Assembly (NCBI GenBank): GCA_963733915.1
Contig: CAVTEP010000004.1
Coordinates: forward strand, 118,924-182,923
From: Sulfomarinibacter sp963733915
GTDB lineage: Bacteria > Acidobacteriota > Thermoanaerobaculia > Thermoanaerobaculales > Sulfomarinibacteraceae
Length of the DNA: 64,000 nt
Direction of reading: 5' to 3'
Notes under the pieces: model-generated
Told to the model about the DNA's origin: nothing
The model's database searches: none
The model's input: the letters and a program-made list of their open reading frames with translations, nothing else
Program-made: the position numbers and the translations under genes
Part shown: one piece after another, positions 27,634 to 36,283 of the stretch
How positions within the stretch are numbered: position 1 is the stretch's first letter
Layout of the letters: every line of letters begins with the position of its first letter

Positions 27634-29859
27634 GTGTCCGACCGAGGACTTGTCATCATCGTCGACGACGACCAATCCAGCGCCGACACTCTGCAGGATC
27701 TCCTGGAAAAGGACGGCTACGACGTCGCCAGGACGGCGAGCGGCCCGCACACCCTCGAGGCGATCGCCGCGGCCGGGGCCAACCTCGTGCTGCTGGACAC
27801 CCTTCTCGAGCACACCAATCCGTTCGAACTGCTTGATGACATGAAGAAAAATCAGCAGGCGCGGGACCTTCCGGTGATCTTCATGACCACCCTCGACGAC
27901 GCCGAGGCCCGACTCAAAGGGCTGGAGTCGGGGGACGACCTGATCGTCAAGCCCTTCGACGCGCGCGAGGTCCTGGCGCGAATCGAGCGCCAGGTCACGG
28001 TCTCGAAGGTGCGGGCGGCGCTGCGCGAATCGGAGGCGAAGTTCCGGTCGGTCATGGAGTCGGCGATCGACGCGATCATCTCCGGTGACGCCGAAGGGAA
28101 GATCCGTTCGTGGAACACCGCCGCGACGGCGCTGTTCGGCTTTACCGAGGCCGAGGTGATCGGGCAGCCGATCGAGATCATCATCCCCGACCGCTATCAC
28201 GAGGCTCACCAGGAGGGCATTCGCAGAGTGAGCTCGGGCGGTCCGAGCCACGTCATCGGCAAGACCGTCGAGCTTGCCGCGGTGCGCAAGGACGGGACCG
28301 AGTTCCCGGTCGAGCTGTCGCTGGCGACCTGGTTTCTGGACGAAAGGCGCTACTACACCGGCATCATCCGCGACATCAGCGAACGCAAACAGGCCGAGGA
28401 GAAGTTTCGCTCGGTCACCGAGTCGGCGATCGACGCCATCATCTCGGCCGACCATGTGGGAGAGATCATCAGCTGGAACAAGGCCGCCACCCGCATCCTC
28501 GGCTACACCGAGGAAGAGACGGTCGGCCAGCGTCTCGAGCTGATCATCCCCGAACGCTTTCACGACGCGCACCGAGAGGGCATGAAACGGGTGACGGAGG
28601 CCGGAGAAAGCCGCGTTATCGGCTCTACGGTGGAGCTGGCTGCGCGCACGAAGAGCGGCGAGGAGGTACCGATCGAGCTTTCGCTGTCGACCTGGACGGT
28701 CCACGAGGAGCGCTACTACACCGGCATTATCCGCGACATCGGTGAGCGCAAGCGGGCGGAGGAGGCGCTTCGCCAGAGCGAGCAGGCGTTGCGCGAGAAG
28801 ACCGAGGAGATGAAGCGGAAAAACGAGGTGCTGGAGGAGACGCTGCAACAGCTCAACGAGATGCACGACCAGCTCATCATCCAGGAGAAGATGGCCTCGC
28901 TGGGAAAGCTCAGCGCCGGCATGGCGCACGAGCTCAACAACCCCGCCTCCGCCGCACAGCGCAGCGCCGACCAACTCCAGAAGACCTTTTCACAGCTGCA
29001 GAACATCCAGCTGCGGCTGGGCGAGCAGAAGCTCGACCTCACCCAGATCCAACAGCTGGTGGAGCTGAACCGCATCGTCAAAGACCGCGTCCGCACGCCT
29101 GCCGAGATGAGCGCCATCGACCGCAGCGACCGGGAGTCCGCTCTCGAGGGGCGCCTGCACGAGCGGGGCATCGACACCACCGGCGAGCTGGTGCCGGCCC
29201 TGGTCAGCCTCGATTTCGACGAAGACGACTTCGAGTCCCTGGAGAAGACCTTTCCCGCCGAGCAGTATGCCCTCGTCGTCGATTGGCTGAGCTGCATGTT
29301 CGGGATCTACAGCCTGGTCGGCGAGATCGGCCTCGCCACCGGTCGCATCGTCGAGCTCGTCAAGGCCCTGAAGACCTACACCTACATGGACCAGGCGCCG
29401 GTGCAGTCGGTCGACTTGCGCGAAGGTCTGGACAACACGTTGATCATTCTCCACAACAAGTTGAAGAAGGGTGTGACCGTGATCCGCGAATACGCCGAGG
29501 ACCTGCCGGTCATCGAGGCCTACGCGAGCGAGCTCAACCAGGTGTGGACCAACATCATCGACAACGCCATCGACGCCATGGACGGCAAGGGAACGCTGAT
29601 CATCAGGACGCGGTACGAAGACCCCTGGGTGGTGGTCGAGATCCAGGATGACGGCCACGGCATTCCCAAGGAGATACAGTCGAAGATCTTCGATCCCTTC
29701 TTCACCACCAAGGGCCCCGGCGAGGGCACCGGTCTGGGTCTGAACCTCAGCCTCAACCTCGTCGTCCAGAAACACCACGGAAAGATCACGGTGACGTCGA
29801 AACCGGGCAAGACCTGTTTCGCCGTGCGGTTGCCGATCGATTTCAAGCCCCCCGAATGA
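27634..29859 (+). CDS. Hybrid sensor: receiver - PAS - PAS - histidine kinase
   Basis: About 741 residues, all cytosolic. A GTG start at 27634 is chosen because GGAGGG lies 7 nt upstream. The receiver (1-125) has DDDQSS, phospho-Asp in LVLLDTLLEH and Lys in LIVKPFDA. Two near-identical PAS domains follow (about 135-255 and 258-375; each with ESAIDAIIS and YYTGIIRDI). The phosphoacceptor His is in AGMAHELNNPAS (about 430), with an unusual long helical insert before the HATPase (DNAIDAMDG, DDGHGIP, FDPFFTTKGPGEGTGLGL). Its stop overlaps a possible ATG of the next gene by 4 nt, so the two form a unit. Confidence 0.93.
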   Translation: MSDRGLVIIVDDDQSSADTLQDLLEKDGYDVARTASGPHTLEAIAAAGANLVLLDTLLEHTNPFELLDDMKKNQQARDLPVIFMTTLDDAEARLKGLESGDDLIVKPFDAREVLARIERQVTVSKVRAALRESEAKFRSVMESAIDAIISGDAEGKIRSWNTAATALFGFTEAEVIGQPIEIIIPDRYHEAHQEGIRRVSSGGPSHVIGKTVELAAVRKDGTEFPVELSLATWFLDERRYYTGIIRDISERKQAEEKFRSVTESAIDAIISADHVGEIISWNKAATRILGYTEEETVGQRLELIIPERFHDAHREGMKRVTEAGESRVIGSTVELAARTKSGEEVPIELSLSTWTVHEERYYTGIIRDIGERKRAEEALRQSEQALREKTEEMKRKNEVLEETLQQLNEMHDQLIIQEKMASLGKLSAGMAHELNNPASAAQRSADQLQKTFSQLQNIQLRLGEQKLDLTQIQQLVELNRIVKDRVRTPAEMSAIDRSDRESALEGRLHERGIDTTGELVPALVSLDFDEDDFESLEKTFPAEQYALVVDWLSCMFGIYSLVGEIGLATGRIVELVKALKTYTYMDQAPVQSVDLREGLDNTLIILHNKLKKGVTVIREYAEDLPVIEAYASELNQVWTNIIDNAIDAMDGKGTLIIRTRYEDPWVVVEIQDDGHGIPKEIQSKIFDPFFTTKGPGEGTGLGLNLSLNLVVQKHHGKITVTSKPGKTCFAVRLPIDFKPPE

Positions 29860-29882
29860 CCGTGGAGGGGAAGGAGACGGAA

Positions 29883-31544
29883 ATGGCCAAACCAGTCGTG
29901 ATGACGATCGATGACGAGCCGCACGTGCTCAACGCCATCGCGCGCGATCTGCAGGCGCACTATCAGAAGGACTACCGGATCGTCAAAGCGAGCTCGGGCA
30001 CCGAAGCCCTGGAGACGGTGCAGGAATTCAAGCGCCGCAACACGCCGCTCGCGCTCTTCCTGGTCGACCAGCGCATGCCGGTCATGAGCGGCGTCGAGTT
30101 TCTGGCGGAAGCCATCAAGCTCTATCCGGAATCGAAAAGGGTCCTGCTGACCGCCTACGCCGATACCGATGCGGCGATCGCGAGCATCAACGCCATCGAT
30201 CTCGACTATTACCTGATGAAACCCTGGGACCCCCCCGAGGAGCGCCTCTATCCCGTGCTGGATGACCTGTTGAGCGACTGGCTGGCCAGCGTGCCGGTCC
30301 CCTATGACGGCATCCGGGTGGCCGGGACCTTGTGGTCGGCGGGCTCGCACAACGTCAAGGAGTTTCTCGCCCGCAGCCAGATACCGTACAAGTGGTTGGA
30401 TATCGAAAAAGACTCAGAGGCGAGGGAGCTGGTCGAGACGAGCTCCGATGGGCGGCCCCGGCTGCCGACCGTGTTCTTTCCGGATGGCAGCACCCTGGTG
30501 GACCCGGACCTCCGCTCGCTGGCGGAGAAGGTGGGTTTGCAGGCTTCCGCACAACAGCCGTTTTATGATCTGATCATCATCGGCGCCGGTCCGGCAGGCT
30601 TGGGTGCCGCCGTCTACGGGGCGTCCGAAGGACTGCGGACGGTGGTGATCGAGAAGGAAGCGGCCGGAGGGCAGGCCGGGACCAGCGCTCGGATCGAGAA
30701 CTATCTCGGCTTTCCGAAGGGTATCAGCGGGGCAGACCTCACGCGACGCGCGACCACCCAGGCCAAACGCCTCGGGTCCGAGATCCTGACCGCCCAGGAG
30801 GTCGCCGGGCTGCGGGTCGAAGACCCCTATCGGATCGTGACCCTGGACGACGGCAGCGAGCTGAGCTGCCACGCGCTCCTGGTGGCGACCGGCGTCAAAG
30901 TCCGCGAGCTCGACGTGCCGGGCATCGAGCCCCTGGTCGGAGCCTCGGTGTACTACGGAGCCGCGACCTCCGAAGCGGTTCACTATCAGGGCGGAAAGGT
31001 CTTTGTGATCGGCGGCGCCAACTCGGCCGGCCAGGGTGCGATGTTCCTCTCTCGGTTCGCGAGCGAGGTCACCATCCTGATCCGCGGGGACTCGTTGAAG
31101 ACGAGCATGTCCCGGTATCTGATCGATCAGATCGAAGGGACGAAAAACATCTCGCTCAGGGTGAACACCGAGGTGACCGCCGTGGCCGGCAGCGACCATC
31201 TCGAGACAATAACGGTGAAGAACAACACAACCGGCGAGACCGAGACCACGCCGGCTGACGCGATCTTCATCTTCATCGGCGCGGTGCCCCACTCCGACAT
31301 CGTGGCAGGCATCGTCGAGCGATCCGACGCGGGCTTCATTCTCACCGGACCGGATCTGATGCGCGATGGGCGCCGTCCGAAGAACTGGAAACTGCAGCGC
31401 GACCCGTTCCTGATGGAGACCAGCGTGCCCGGCATTTTTGCGGCCGGCGACGTGCGCCACGGCGTCATCCGGCGGGTCGCCTCGGCGGTCGGCCAGGGTG
31501 CCATCGCGGTCAGCCTCGTGCACAAGTATCTCGAGACCGTGTGA
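29883..31544 (+). CDS. Response regulator fused to glutaredoxin-like and thioredoxin-reductase-like FAD domains
   Basis: About 553 residues. Receiver domain 1-125 (MTIDDEPH, LFLVDQRMPVMSG, YYLMKPWD). A thioredoxin-fold-like domain (about 145-215, GTLWSAGSHNVKEFLARSQIP, PTVFFPDGS) lacks the CxxC pair. An FAD-dependent reductase follows (IIIGAGPAGLGAAVYG, GGQAGTSARIENYLGFP, FVIGGANSAGQGA for NAD(P)H, final GIFAAGDVR). Where thioredoxin reductase has its CATCDG redox pair this protein has YYGAATSEA. So it can bind FAD and NAD(P)H but has no disulfide relay. ATG 29883 has GGAG upstream; an earlier ATG at 29856 overlaps the kinase stop. Confidence 0.85.
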   Translation: MAKPVVMTIDDEPHVLNAIARDLQAHYQKDYRIVKASSGTEALETVQEFKRRNTPLALFLVDQRMPVMSGVEFLAEAIKLYPESKRVLLTAYADTDAAIASINAIDLDYYLMKPWDPPEERLYPVLDDLLSDWLASVPVPYDGIRVAGTLWSAGSHNVKEFLARSQIPYKWLDIEKDSEARELVETSSDGRPRLPTVFFPDGSTLVDPDLRSLAEKVGLQASAQQPFYDLIIIGAGPAGLGAAVYGASEGLRTVVIEKEAAGGQAGTSARIENYLGFPKGISGADLTRRATTQAKRLGSEILTAQEVAGLRVEDPYRIVTLDDGSELSCHALLVATGVKVRELDVPGIEPLVGASVYYGAATSEAVHYQGGKVFVIGGANSAGQGAMFLSRFASEVTILIRGDSLKTSMSRYLIDQIEGTKNISLRVNTEVTAVAGSDHLETITVKNNTTGETETTPADAIFIFIGAVPHSDIVAGIVERSDAGFILTGPDLMRDGRRPKNWKLQRDPFLMETSVPGIFAAGDVRHGVIRRVASAVGQGAIAVSLVHKYLETV

Positions 31545-31606
31545 CAACGAAGCGTGCGCGGGTGGGCGGATTTCCTAAGACCCTTCGCATTTCGGGAGAT
31601 ACCCTC

Positions 31607-31860
31607 GTGCAGAAGAAACTGACCATCACGATTGACGAAGAGGTCTACAAGGGATTGCATGCCGTTATCAGTCGAGGGCGATTCAGCCGTTTTCTCGAAA
31701 AACCTGGCACGGCCACACGTCGTTTCGCCCGATTTCGAAGCCGCCTACCATGAGGCGACCGGCGATGAGGTCAGGGAAGCGGAGGCCAGGAGTGGGCCGA
31801 GGGCGTAATCGGAGATATCGCCGATAACCCGAGCTGAGGTGTGGTGGGTGAGTTTTGATC
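31607..31860 (+). pseudogene. Decayed copy of antitoxin-mazF block
   Basis: From a GTG at 31607 the first 40 codons match the intact antitoxin at 34737 (KKLTITIDEEVYKGLHAV). An extra A in the run at 31695-31700 then shifts the frame. The remaining sequence still aligns with the intact copy through its end and into the first 12-15 codons of mazF (GCTGAGGTGTGGTGGGTGAG), after which it is replaced by a palindromic repeat fragment. Confidence 0.8.
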
Positions 31861-31935
31861 CTCCTTCTCGCTCGCTCAAGATGACGGTACGGGGAAGCCG
31901 CTTCCCCGGTTTGGCAGCCTGGCGGGCACATCACT

Positions 31936-31962
31936 AAAAAACCCCTCCGCGGGGAGGGGTTC
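31936..31962. terminator. Terminator of RRM copy 4
   Basis: AAAAAACCCCTCCGCGGGGA stem, identical to the other RRM copies. Confidence 0.85.
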
Positions 31963-31983
31963 AATTGATGAATGAGTGACGGT

Positions 31984-32277
31984 CTACCAGCGGTCGCTGT
32001 AGCCGCCGCGGCCACCGCCATTCGAACGCTGCTTGGCCTGGGCGACGTCCACCTTGATGGTGCGGCCGTCGGGCTCGGCCCCGTTGAGCGCCGCAACGGC
32101 CTTGTCGGCCGCCTCGTCATCCTCAAAGGTGACAAAGCCGAATCCATGCGAACGACCCGTGTCGCGATCGCTGATCACGATGGCTTCGCTGATCTGGCCA
32201 TGGGTAGTGAAGACGCTGCGCAGGCCCTCGTCGTTCGTATCCCAGCTCAAACTTCCAACAAACAATTTCTTCGAAAC
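31984..32277 (-). pseudogene. RRM RNA-binding protein copy 4, start codon lost
   Basis: The frame encodes a complete RRM (KLFVGSL and, with Arg replaced by His, HGFGFVTF) and a short Gly tail. The codon where copies 1-3 and 5 have ATG is GTT: the plus strand reads TTCGAAACGAC against TTCGACATGAC in copy 5. The next in-frame upstream ATG (32355) would lie inside the leader hairpin region. RNP1 carries an R-to-H change and a Gly-to-Asp-adjacent change (AEPDG). It is probably no longer translated normally. It lies in the decayed duplicate of the 34.7-35.8 kb block. Confidence 0.75.
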
Positions 32278-32422
32278 GACTCTCTTTTTCTCCCTGAGCG
32301 CTACCTTTCTGGGCGCGCCATTTTCGCAAACCGCGGTGAACCCTGCGTTCACCAAAACAGAAGCCGGCCCCGTTGGCCGGCAACAGACATCGCAACAAAA
32401 CAGATATGTTCTTCCAATTCAA
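32278..32422 (-). promoter_or_regulatory. Promoter and structured leader of RRM copy 4
   Basis: A -35 TTGAAT (32417-32422) and a weakened -10 TTTGTT (32394-32399), 17 nt apart. Leader hairpin GGTGAACGCAGGGTTCACC (32335-32353) and GCCGGCC/GGCCGGC are intact although the start codon is gone. Confidence 0.65.
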
Positions 32423-32592
32423 TCATTTTCTCTTGAAGTTTTCGATCGCACGGCAATCCCTCCTTCCGAGCGCGGGTAGAAACGACCCTTCTTCGTCCTC
32501 CAAAAGGACTTCGCGCAACGTCCCGCCGTCGCTTTGGGGAGGCCGCAGAAAGGCGCCAGGGGCTGATGCGGGCGTTGAAATCTGGTATAACC

Positions 32593-32605
32593 GGAGTTAT
32601 ACTCC
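32593..32605. promoter_or_regulatory. Palindromic operator of RHH-MazF pair
   Basis: GGAGT-TAT-ACTCC is a perfect inverted repeat 5 nt upstream of the antitoxin GTG start. It is nested in a wider imperfect one (GGTATAAC ... GTTATACT). A typical autoregulation site for a ribbon-helix-helix antitoxin. Confidence 0.6.
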
Positions 32606-32609
32606 AGTC

Positions 32610-32846
32610 GTGAAAACCGCGATCTCGATTCCGGACGAAGTCTTCGATGCGGCCGAGGACATGGCCAGACGCCTCGGTATGAGCCGCAGCCAGTTTTACG
32701 CGACCGCGGTCCGCGACTACCTCGAGGCGCATCGCAGCCGCGGCGTAACGGCTCGCCTCGATCAGATTTACGAGAACGCCGATTCTCGTCTCGACCTCCG
32801 CGTTGCCGAGGCGCAGACGGTTTCGCTCGGCGAAGACGAGTGGTGA
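32610..32846 (+). CDS. mazE: Ribbon-helix-helix antitoxin of a MazF-type pair
   Basis: A 78-residue protein from a GTG start. Residues 1-45 form a ribbon-helix-helix DNA-binding unit (MKTAISIPDEVFDAAEDMARRLGMSRSQFY); the rest is the toxin-binding tail. It overlaps the toxin start (TGATG). A palindrome sits directly upstream. Product pairs with the MazF-family endoribonuclease encoded next; neutralisation of the toxin is the family role. No tRNA or phage gene is near. Confidence 0.85.
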   Translation: MKTAISIPDEVFDAAEDMARRLGMSRSQFYATAVRDYLEAHRSRGVTARLDQIYENADSRLDLRVAEAQTVSLGEDEW

Positions 32847-33184
32847 TGCAGCGCGGTGAGATCTGGTGGGCGACCCTCCCGGGCCCAACAGGCTCGGGGC
32901 CGGGGAAACGCCGCCCCGTCCTGATCGTCCAGTCCGATGCTTTTAACGCCAGCCGGCTGCAGACAGTGATCGCCGTTGTGATCACCTCAAACGTGGAGCT
33001 CGCGGCCGCACCCGGCAATATCCTCCTGCGGCGACGCGACACCAAGCTGTCAAAAGACTCCGTGGCCAACGTCTCACAGCTGATCACCCTCGACCGGTCC
33101 TTCCTCAATGACCGGGTGGGGGAGCTCCCGAAGAGACTCAGCGGCGTGCTCGACGAAGGGCTCCGCCTGGTTCTCGGTTTGTAA
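32846..33184 (+). CDS. mazF: MazF/PemK-family endoribonuclease toxin
   Basis: A 112-residue toxin with the family start MQRGEIWWATLPGPTGSGPGKRRPVLIVQ and the conserved VITSN and QLITLDR segments. MazF toxins cut mRNA at short motifs when the antitoxin is lost. ATG at 32846 overlaps the antitoxin stop and is preferred over two GTG codons just upstream. Intact, with normal length. Confidence 0.9.
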   Translation: MQRGEIWWATLPGPTGSGPGKRRPVLIVQSDAFNASRLQTVIAVVITSNVELAAAPGNILLRRRDTKLSKDSVANVSQLITLDRSFLNDRVGELPKRLSGVLDEGLRLVLGL

Positions 33185-33502
<318 letters not shown>

Positions 33503-34485
33503 ATGAAAAACTCGGAAACTCGGATCTCGAAATCTCACCCATCGGTCTCGGCACCTGGGCCATCGGCGGTGACGGCGGCGGTTTCACCTGGGGTCCGCAG
33601 GATGATGCCAAGTCGATCGCGGCCATCCGCCGCAGCGTCGAGCGCGGCATCAACTGGCTCGACACCGCACCGGTCTATGGCCTGGGTCATTCGGAAAAGG
33701 TGGTGGCGCGGGCCCTCGCGGAGATCGGCAGCGCTGGCCGGCCGCTGGTCTTCACCAAGTGCGGGCTGATCTGGGACGACGGCGGCAACATTAGCCACCA
33801 CATCAAGGCCGACTCGATCCGCTCCGAGGTCGAGGACAGCCTCGGCCGCCTCGATGTCGACGTCATCGATCTCTACCAGATCCACTGGCCGGCCTTTCCC
33901 CCCGGCGGCGACGCCCCCGATATAGAGGAGGCGTGGGAAGCCCTCGTCGAACTCAAGGAGCAGGGCAAGCTCCGCGCCATCGGCGTCTCCAACTTCGACG
34001 CCGGCCAGCTCGAGCGCGCCCAGAAGATCGCCCCGATCACCTCGCTGCAACCGCCGTACTCCGCCCTCATGCGCCAGATCGAGGACGAGATCCTACCCTA
34101 CTGCCTCGAGCACGATATCGGCACCGTTGTCTACTCACCGATGCACAACGGCATGCTCACCGGCACCATGACCCGCGAGCGCATCGACAACCTCCCCGAG
34201 TCCGACTGGCGCAAGCAGCTCAACCCGGCCTTCAAGGAACCGCTCCTGACCAAATGTCTCGAGTTTGTCGAGGTGCTGCGCGGTATCGCCGATCGTCACG
34301 GCCGCTCGGTCGCCGAGGTCGCCCTTGCCTGGACGCTTCGCCACCCGGCCGTCACAGGCGCCATCGTTGGCGCCCGCGACGCCGAACAGGTGGACGGCTT
34401 CATCGGCGCCATGGACTTCCGGCTCGGCACCGAAGACCTCGACGAGATCGAGGCGGCGCTGCCCGACTCCTTGACGTTGCTTTAG
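33503..34485 (+). CDS. Aldo/keto reductase (frameshift at the start codon region)
   Basis: The body (about 325 residues) is an NADPH-dependent aldo/keto reductase: GLGTWAIGGDG, WLDTAPVYGLGHSEKVV (Asp and Tyr of the tetrad), LVFTKCG (Lys), DLYQIHWP (His), then GVSNFDAGQLE and GAIVGARDAEQV for NADPH. ATG 33503 reads one base out of frame. If the A-run at 33506-33510 had six A instead of five, translation would be MKKLGNSDLEISPIGLG, the expected start. So a single A is missing, by error or mutation. Its TAG stop forms the edge of a MITE-like element. Confidence 0.85.
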
Positions 34486-34665
34486 CCCGCTTATCTCACC
34501 GGGTTTCGTGACGAGGGCGGCGAAGCGCAAGTATCCGGTGGGTTTGGCGTGAATCGGGCGACGCAGTCGTAGTAGCGCTACGTCGAGGAGCACGATTTGC
34601 GACAAGCACGGCGGGACGCCGCGATTCGGCGTCCGTAGTAGACACCCGGTGAGATAAGCGGGTTA
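34483..34665. mobile_element. MITE-like element with 22-bp terminal inverted repeats
   Basis: The left end TAGCCCGCTTATCTCACCGG (34483 on) and right end CGGTGAGATAAGCGGGTTA (to 34665) are inverted repeats of 22 bp with one mismatch. They enclose 139 bp with no reading frame. The left TAG is also the stop codon of the aldo/keto reductase. Related ends occur at 42707 and 50651-50672, and an internal piece at about 46316-46360. Confidence 0.7.
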
Positions 34666-34700
34666 GGAGCAGAATCGTCATTTGCTCGCGGAATCGCCAT

Positions 34701-34721
34701 TATACGTGTATAGTACGTATA
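34701..34721. promoter_or_regulatory. Palindromic operator of antitoxin-mazF pair
   Basis: TATACGT-GTATAGT-ACGTATA has perfect 7-bp arms, 15 nt before the antitoxin ATG, probably overlapping the -10 region. Confidence 0.65.
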
Positions 34722-34736
34722 GGTGGAGAAACTCCT

Positions 34737-34967
34737 ATGCAGAAAAAACTTACCATCACGATTGATGAAGAGGTCTACAAGGGATTGCATGCCGTCGTCG
34801 GTCGAGGGCGGATCAGCCGCTTTCTCGAAAACCTGGCGAGGCCACACGTCGTTTCGCCTGATCTCGAAGCCGCGTACCACGAAATGGCCGGTCACGAGGT
34901 GCGCGAGGCTGAGGCCGAGGAGTGGGCCGAAGGCGTGATCGGAGATATCGCTGATGACACGCGGTGA
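34737..34967 (+). CDS. Antitoxin of a MazF-type pair
   Basis: A 76-residue protein. It starts QKKLTITIDEEVYKGLHAVVGRG, a beta strand and helix arrangement resembling ribbon-helix-helix or MazE-like DNA-binding units. The acidic tail (EVREAEAEEWAEGVIGDIADD) is expected to cover the toxin. GGAG lies 8 nt upstream of the ATG, and a perfect palindrome lies further up. Its end overlaps the mazF start by 14 nt. A frameshifted duplicate lies at 31607. Confidence 0.82.
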   Translation: MQKKLTITIDEEVYKGLHAVVGRGRISRFLENLARPHVVSPDLEAAYHEMAGHEVREAEAEEWAEGVIGDIADDTR

Positions 34968-35286
34968 GGTGTGGTGGGTGAGCTTTGATCCTTCGATCGG
35001 CGGTGAAATCAAGAAAACCCGACCGGCGGTCATCGTCAGCAACGACGCCTCGAACCGTCACCTCAACCGGGTACAGGTCGTTCCCCTGACGTCGAATGTG
35101 GATCGAGTGTTCCCGAGCGAGGCTCTTGTCCGGCTGGATGGCGAGACACGAAAAGCCATGGCCGATCAAATCGCCACAGTCAGCAAGCGCCGTTTGGTAA
35201 ACCTCGCGGGACGTCTCTCGGGAGATGACATGCAGGCCGTCGAGCACGCGATTGGCATCCAGCTTCAGTTGGTTTCCGTGGCTTGA
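34954..35286 (+). CDS. mazF: MazF/PemK-family endoribonuclease toxin
   Basis: A 110-residue toxin: MTRGEVWWVSFDPSIGGEIKKTRPAVIVS, then VPLTSNV and QIATVSKRRL, the normal MazF layout. It is clearly different from the toxin at 32846, so the two pairs are not recent duplicates of each other. Translation is coupled to the antitoxin by overlap. It is followed by the RRM terminator. Confidence 0.92.
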   Translation: MTRGEVWWVSFDPSIGGEIKKTRPAVIVSNDASNRHLNRVQVVPLTSNVDRVFPSEALVRLDGETRKAMADQIATVSKRRLVNLAGRLSGDDMQAVEHAIGIQLQLVSVA

Positions 35287-35337
35287 CCGAGGCCCTGAGT
35301 CAGCCTCCTGCTCAAGGGCAGGCCGAAATCTCGGGCA

Positions 35338-35366
35338 CCAAAAAACCCCTCCGCGGGGAGGGGTTC
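35338..35366. terminator. Terminator of RRM copy 5 and mazF
   Basis: AAAAAACCCCTCCGCGGGGA stem between convergent genes. Confidence 0.85.
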
Positions 35367-35387
35367 GGTTGATTGATGAGTTACGGA

Positions 35388-35690
35388 TTACCAGCGGTCG
35401 CTGTAGCCGCCGCGGCCACCGCCGCCACCGCCATTCGAACGCTGCTTGGCCTGGGCGACGTCCACCTTGATGGTGCGGCCGTCGAGATCGGTCCCGTTGA
35501 GCGCCGCAACGGCCTTGTCGGCCGCCTCGTCATCCTCGAAGGTGACAAAGCCGAATCCGCGCGAACGACCCGTGTCGCGATCGCTGATCACGATGGCTTC
35601 GCTGATCTGGCCATGGGTACTGAAGGCGCTGCGCAGGCCCTCGTCGTTCGTATCCCAGCTCAAACTTCCAACAAACAATTTCTTCGACAT
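35388..35690 (-). CDS. Glycine-rich RRM RNA-binding protein, copy 5
   Basis: A 100-residue protein with RNP2 KLFVGSL, RNP1 RGFGFVTF and tail NGGGGGGRGGYSDRW. It is the intact counterpart of the broken copy 4 (same FSTHGQISEA and IKVDVAQAKQRSNGG signatures), which shows they arose by duplication of the surrounding block. Confidence 0.93.
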   Translation of the reverse strand: MSKKLFVGSLSWDTNDEGLRSAFSTHGQISEAIVISDRDTGRSRGFGFVTFEDDEAADKAVAALNGTDLDGRTIKVDVAQAKQRSNGGGGGGRGGYSDRW

Positions 35691-35833
35691 GACTCTCTTT
35701 TTCTCCCTGAGCGCCGCCTTCCGGCGCGCCCGTTTCGCAAACCGCGGTGAACCCTGCGTTCACCAAAACAGAAGCCGGCCCCGTTGGCCGGCAACAGACA
35801 ACGTAAGATAGCAGATATCTTCTTTAATATCAA
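35691..35833 (-). promoter_or_regulatory. Promoter and structured leader of RRM copy 5
   Basis: A -35 TTGATA (35828-35833) and a -10 TATCTT (35805-35810), 17 nt apart. Hairpins GGTGAACGCAGGGTTCACC (35746-35764) and GCCGGCC/GGCCGGC. Confidence 0.7.
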
Positions 35834-35851
35834 ATATTTTCTTTTTCGAGA

Positions 35852-35941
35852 CGTATCAACATCCAGCGCCGGCTGGTGTACCAGGTGCTCAAGGACGAAC
35901 GCACCGTGAAGGTCCTCCGCATGTGGACCCATTACCAGTGA
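35852..35941 (+). pseudogene. YoeB toxin C-terminal fragment
   Basis: Thirty codons encode RINIQRRLVYQVLKDERTVK and a tail close to the end of the intact YoeB at 48548. There is no upstream part or start. It is a truncated remnant lying just beyond the promoter of RRM copy 5. Confidence 0.8.
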
Positions 35942-36105
35942 GGCTCGGTCGTGTTGTGATGCGGGATTCCCGCCCGCACATCTTTCGTCCGCCCGACGAC
36001 GAGCCCGGACCGATGGCCGTGTCGCGCAGCTGCCCGCCATCGCGCCGCACGAAGGCTCCGAGCGGAATAAGATGGGTCTCCCGACTGCTATCAAGATCAG
36101 AATCC

Positions 36106-36180
36106 ATCGTGACCAGCCGGTTGGAAACTGTCCGAGGCTTCGGCTACCGCTGGAAAGACGTACAAACTCAACAGAAATAG
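36106..36180 (+). pseudogene. Possible OmpR-type winged-helix fragment
   Basis: The frame ends IVTSRLETVRGFGYRWKD followed by a stop. This resembles the last strand-turn-strand of OmpR/PhoB DNA-binding domains (ETVRGVGYRF). Nothing upstream matches the rest. The surrounding region 35942-36283 otherwise holds a decayed GC palindrome (about 35956-35982) and no gene. Confidence 0.4.
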
Positions 36181-36283
36181 ATATTTACAATTTTTCCTGA
36201 AATTTCATCAAAATCTAATGCAACTGGGTCTCATTCAATCTATGTTGAAGTCATTACCAATAGCGAGAACGAGAGGGGGAACG

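Noticed and set aside
27631..28974. Minus-strand frame opposite the hybrid histidine kinase
   Set aside because: Shadow of the coding strand; no ribosome binding site, and the plus strand has complete receiver, PAS and kinase motifs.
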